Assembly (NCBI GenBank): GCA_902728285.1
Contig: CACVBU010000534.1
Coordinates: 1,685,939 to 1,749,938 of the forward strand
Direction: 5' to 3'
DNA from: Clytia hemisphaerica
Lineage: Eukaryota > Cnidaria > Hydrozoa > Leptothecata > Clytiidae
Length of the DNA: 64,000 nt
Shown one piece after another: positions 63,036 through 64,000 of this stretch. Positions within the stretch are counted from its first letter, which is position 1; each line of letters begins with the position of its first letter. The translations under genes were made by a program, and so were the position numbers. The notes under the pieces are model-generated. The model saw only the letters and a program-made list of their open reading frames with translations. It did not search any database and was not told the origin of the DNA.

Positions 63036-63191
63036 ATAGCGGGACGAGATGGAGTTTTTACAAGCTCTTATTTGGTCGTTAACCAGTAATAAAACAATTT
63101 TGTTACTTTTTCTAAAGAACGCGTCATCTTTATTACTTCAAATGACCAATTATTAAAGTATCTTATAAAAACTCTATCTCATCTGGGGATA
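63036..63191. repeat. fold-back element
   Basis: GACGAGATGGAGTTTTTACAAG...GGTCGTTAACCAGTAATAAA at the left is mirrored by TTTATTACTTCAAATGACC...CTTATAAAAACTCTATCTCATC at the right. Confidence 0.6.
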
Positions 63192-64000
63192 GCACAAAAT
63201 TTTACAGGCAGGTCTTTGAATATTTGGTGATATATTTACAGACAGTTGACTGAAAAAGATACTCAAAAAAACTACTAATTTATTTCCAGAATCCGTTTTT
63301 GAAATTCCGTTCAAGGACCTAGTTTCACGTGAGCTGTTGTGAGAAAGCTCTTAACCGTGGACATGAACCACTTTCAAGGATTTAACTCTTCTATGATGCA
63401 TGAAAAGCTTTAAAGAAGCTTGAATTTTTCGACAAGGAATTTTTTTGTGGTAGTTGGCGGTAAGCGGTGTGGTCAAATTCAATATGGTTTAAGGTTACAA
63501 ACCTTAGAACAAAAAAAACCATGGAAATTTTAAAACAAAAACAGACAGGAAATCTCTTTTACCAAAAATCAACAAGGTTAAGGCTGACCATATTCTTTTT
63601 TTACTATCTATACATTTTGAAGTGACTTGTCGCATTTTTTCTCACTAAGACTATTAGCAATGGACGTCTTTGTGTGTGGCTGGGGCAATTATTTTTGTCA
63701 TTTTCGTCATTGCATGGACTATAGGATGCGTCAATGAAAATTCAGTCAATGTCTCTTTGGATTTCTTTATAAGGAATTTGTGATTGTCTGGCTTTTCATT
63801 GATCTGCTAGGATGTAGCCTTGACACATTGGAAGGTGTGATTTCCTTGTTGTTTTTAAAATTCATTGGTGTAGAATAAAGAAGGTGAACTTAACTTATTA
63901 CAGACTAGATTTGATAGAGCTCGAGGCTAGTTGCGATTTTGTCTATATTTTATGGCTCGGAAGTCGACACTTTTCACCAAGCCTTACAGTAGCGTAGACA
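63192..64000. other. no gene recognised
   Basis: AT-rich sequence. The final 14 bases (CAGTAGCGTAGACA) resemble the end of the 5125-5248 fold-back family, cut by the window edge. Confidence 0.35.

Noticed and set aside
63987-64000. Start of another fold-back element at the window edge
   Set aside because: Only 14 bases are visible, too few to assign.

Overview
This is an AT-rich, intron-containing eukaryotic window, most likely from an early-branching animal, with a cnidarian as my best guess. Three things point that way. There are secreted PAN/Apple proteins joined to fibrinogen-C or discoidin-like domains. There is a chromodomain Ty3/gypsy retrotransposon and an RTE-like LINE. There is also a short TTAGGG-type (CCCTAA) tract. 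None of these is diagnostic at phylum level. There are no operons, CRISPR arrays or bacterial signals.

Host genes are sparse. (1) A four-exon minus-strand gene (5943-13828) encodes an unrecognised coiled-coil and disordered protein of about 516 aa. Candidate RFX X-box sites lie just upstream of it. (2) An intronless PAN + fibrinogen-C gene (8893-9861, plus strand) lies inside the large third intron of that gene. (3) An intronless membrane protein of 305 aa (15998-16915) belongs to no family I recognise. (4) An MFSD8-like transporter (42045-43375) carries one reading-frame break. (5) A three-exon minus-strand gene (45949-48886), assembled here from splice sites, encodes a secreted PAN + Cys-rich + F5/8C-like protein of 291 aa.

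The rest is dominated by mobile DNA. A full-length chromovirus (18057-26966) has identical 319-bp LTRs, a tRNA-Lys primer site and an AAAT target duplication. It sits inside an older inverted-repeat element. A 5'-truncated LINE (29507-31316) has a 10-bp target duplication. A three-level nest (36771-41026) holds a mariner-like element, which holds a GC-rich fold-back element, which holds a 2.3-kb LTR element with identical 209-bp LTRs. Around these are about thirty MITE or fold-back elements and several tRNA-derived SINE-like sequences.

The most unusual theme is modularity among the non-autonomous DNA elements. Several families keep the same short termini (GGGCTTTTCCAG, TACCTTATCGG, TTTTTTATAAGAA, or poly-G/poly-C) but carry unrelated interiors. 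Those interiors are built from short motifs repeated in both orientations. Target duplications were read directly from the sequence for several families: 3 bp, 6 bp, 8 bp and TA. No genome-wide search was possible, so novelty is a hypothesis throughout.
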